This document shows, piece by piece, positions 5,574 through 5,610 of a stretch of 5,610 bases of DNA (positions are counted from its first letter, which is position 1; each line of letters opens with the position of its first letter). The notes beneath the pieces were generated by a model that did not search any database, was not told where the DNA came from, and saw only the letters and a list, made by a program, of their open reading frames with translations. The stretch lies in the NCBI RefSeq assembly GCF_015207245.1, contig NZ_JADEXF010000292.1, forward strand, positions 1 to 5,610, given 5' to 3'. The stretch comes from Nostoc cf. edaphicum LEGE 07299 (GTDB taxonomy: Bacteria > Cyanobacteriota > Cyanobacteriia > Cyanobacteriales > Nostocaceae). The position numbers and the translations under genes are program-made.

Positions 5574-5610
5574 GTTGTACAGAAGGGTTCAGGCAGCCCG
5601 CTACCAACCC

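Larger units (their letters stand above)
5046..5610. other. 565-base region without an intact gene
   Basis: This stretch upstream of the PP2C gene holds the leader and candidate promoter (5046-5217), the truncated gene remnant (5220-5417), the AATTAAG repeat, an AT-rich spacer (5426-5469) and the GAGTGCT palindrome. The last 37 bases (5574-5610) are GC-richer and contain GGGTT (5585-5589) and AACCC (5606-5610), which could be part of another repeat cut by the window edge. No tRNA, rRNA or CRISPR array was recognised. HIP1 sites, present in all three genes, are absent here. Confidence 0.6.

Overview
The window looks like chromosome from a filamentous, probably heterocyst-forming cyanobacterium of the Nostoc/Anabaena type. 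Three signs support this. The palindrome GCGATCGC (HIP1) occurs six times (313, 1595, 2611, 3155, 4274, 4381), about one per 0.9 kb, where chance predicts roughly 0.1 in total. The intergenic DNA carries heptameric short tandem repeats (STRR type). The protein architectures, CHAT-FHA and zinc ribbon-PP2C-transmembrane, are typical cyanobacterial signalling designs. The species cannot be fixed from this sequence.

All real genes lie on the minus strand and read right to left. The right end (5046-5610) has no intact gene. It holds a hairpin-forming array of GAGTGCT heptamers, a second heptamer repeat (AATTAAG), the 3' remnant of a broken gene, and a plausible sigma-70-type promoter for the first gene. 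Then come three genes: (i) 2784-5045, a 753-residue membrane-anchored PP2C phosphatase with an N-terminal zinc ribbon, a stretch that reads like a degenerate protein kinase, and an extracytoplasmic tail; (ii) 1062-2636, a 524-residue CHAT (caspase-like) protease with an intact His/Cys dyad and a C-terminal FHA domain; (iii) 267-914, a 215-residue acidic soluble protein of unknown function. The two gaps between them are AT-rich, and each could hold its own promoter. The left end (1-266) holds a third degenerate heptamer repeat and a possible 41-codon ORF.

How they may work together is inference. The FHA domain should bind phosphothreonine peptides and PP2C removes such phosphates, so the CHAT protease may be recruited or gated by Ser/Thr phosphorylation that the membrane phosphatase reverses. 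The cognate kinase is not in the window. The third protein is a candidate partner or target of the protease, on proximity alone. Two points most deserve a second look: the predicted pseudokinase fused to PP2C, and the phospho-gated protease module as a whole.
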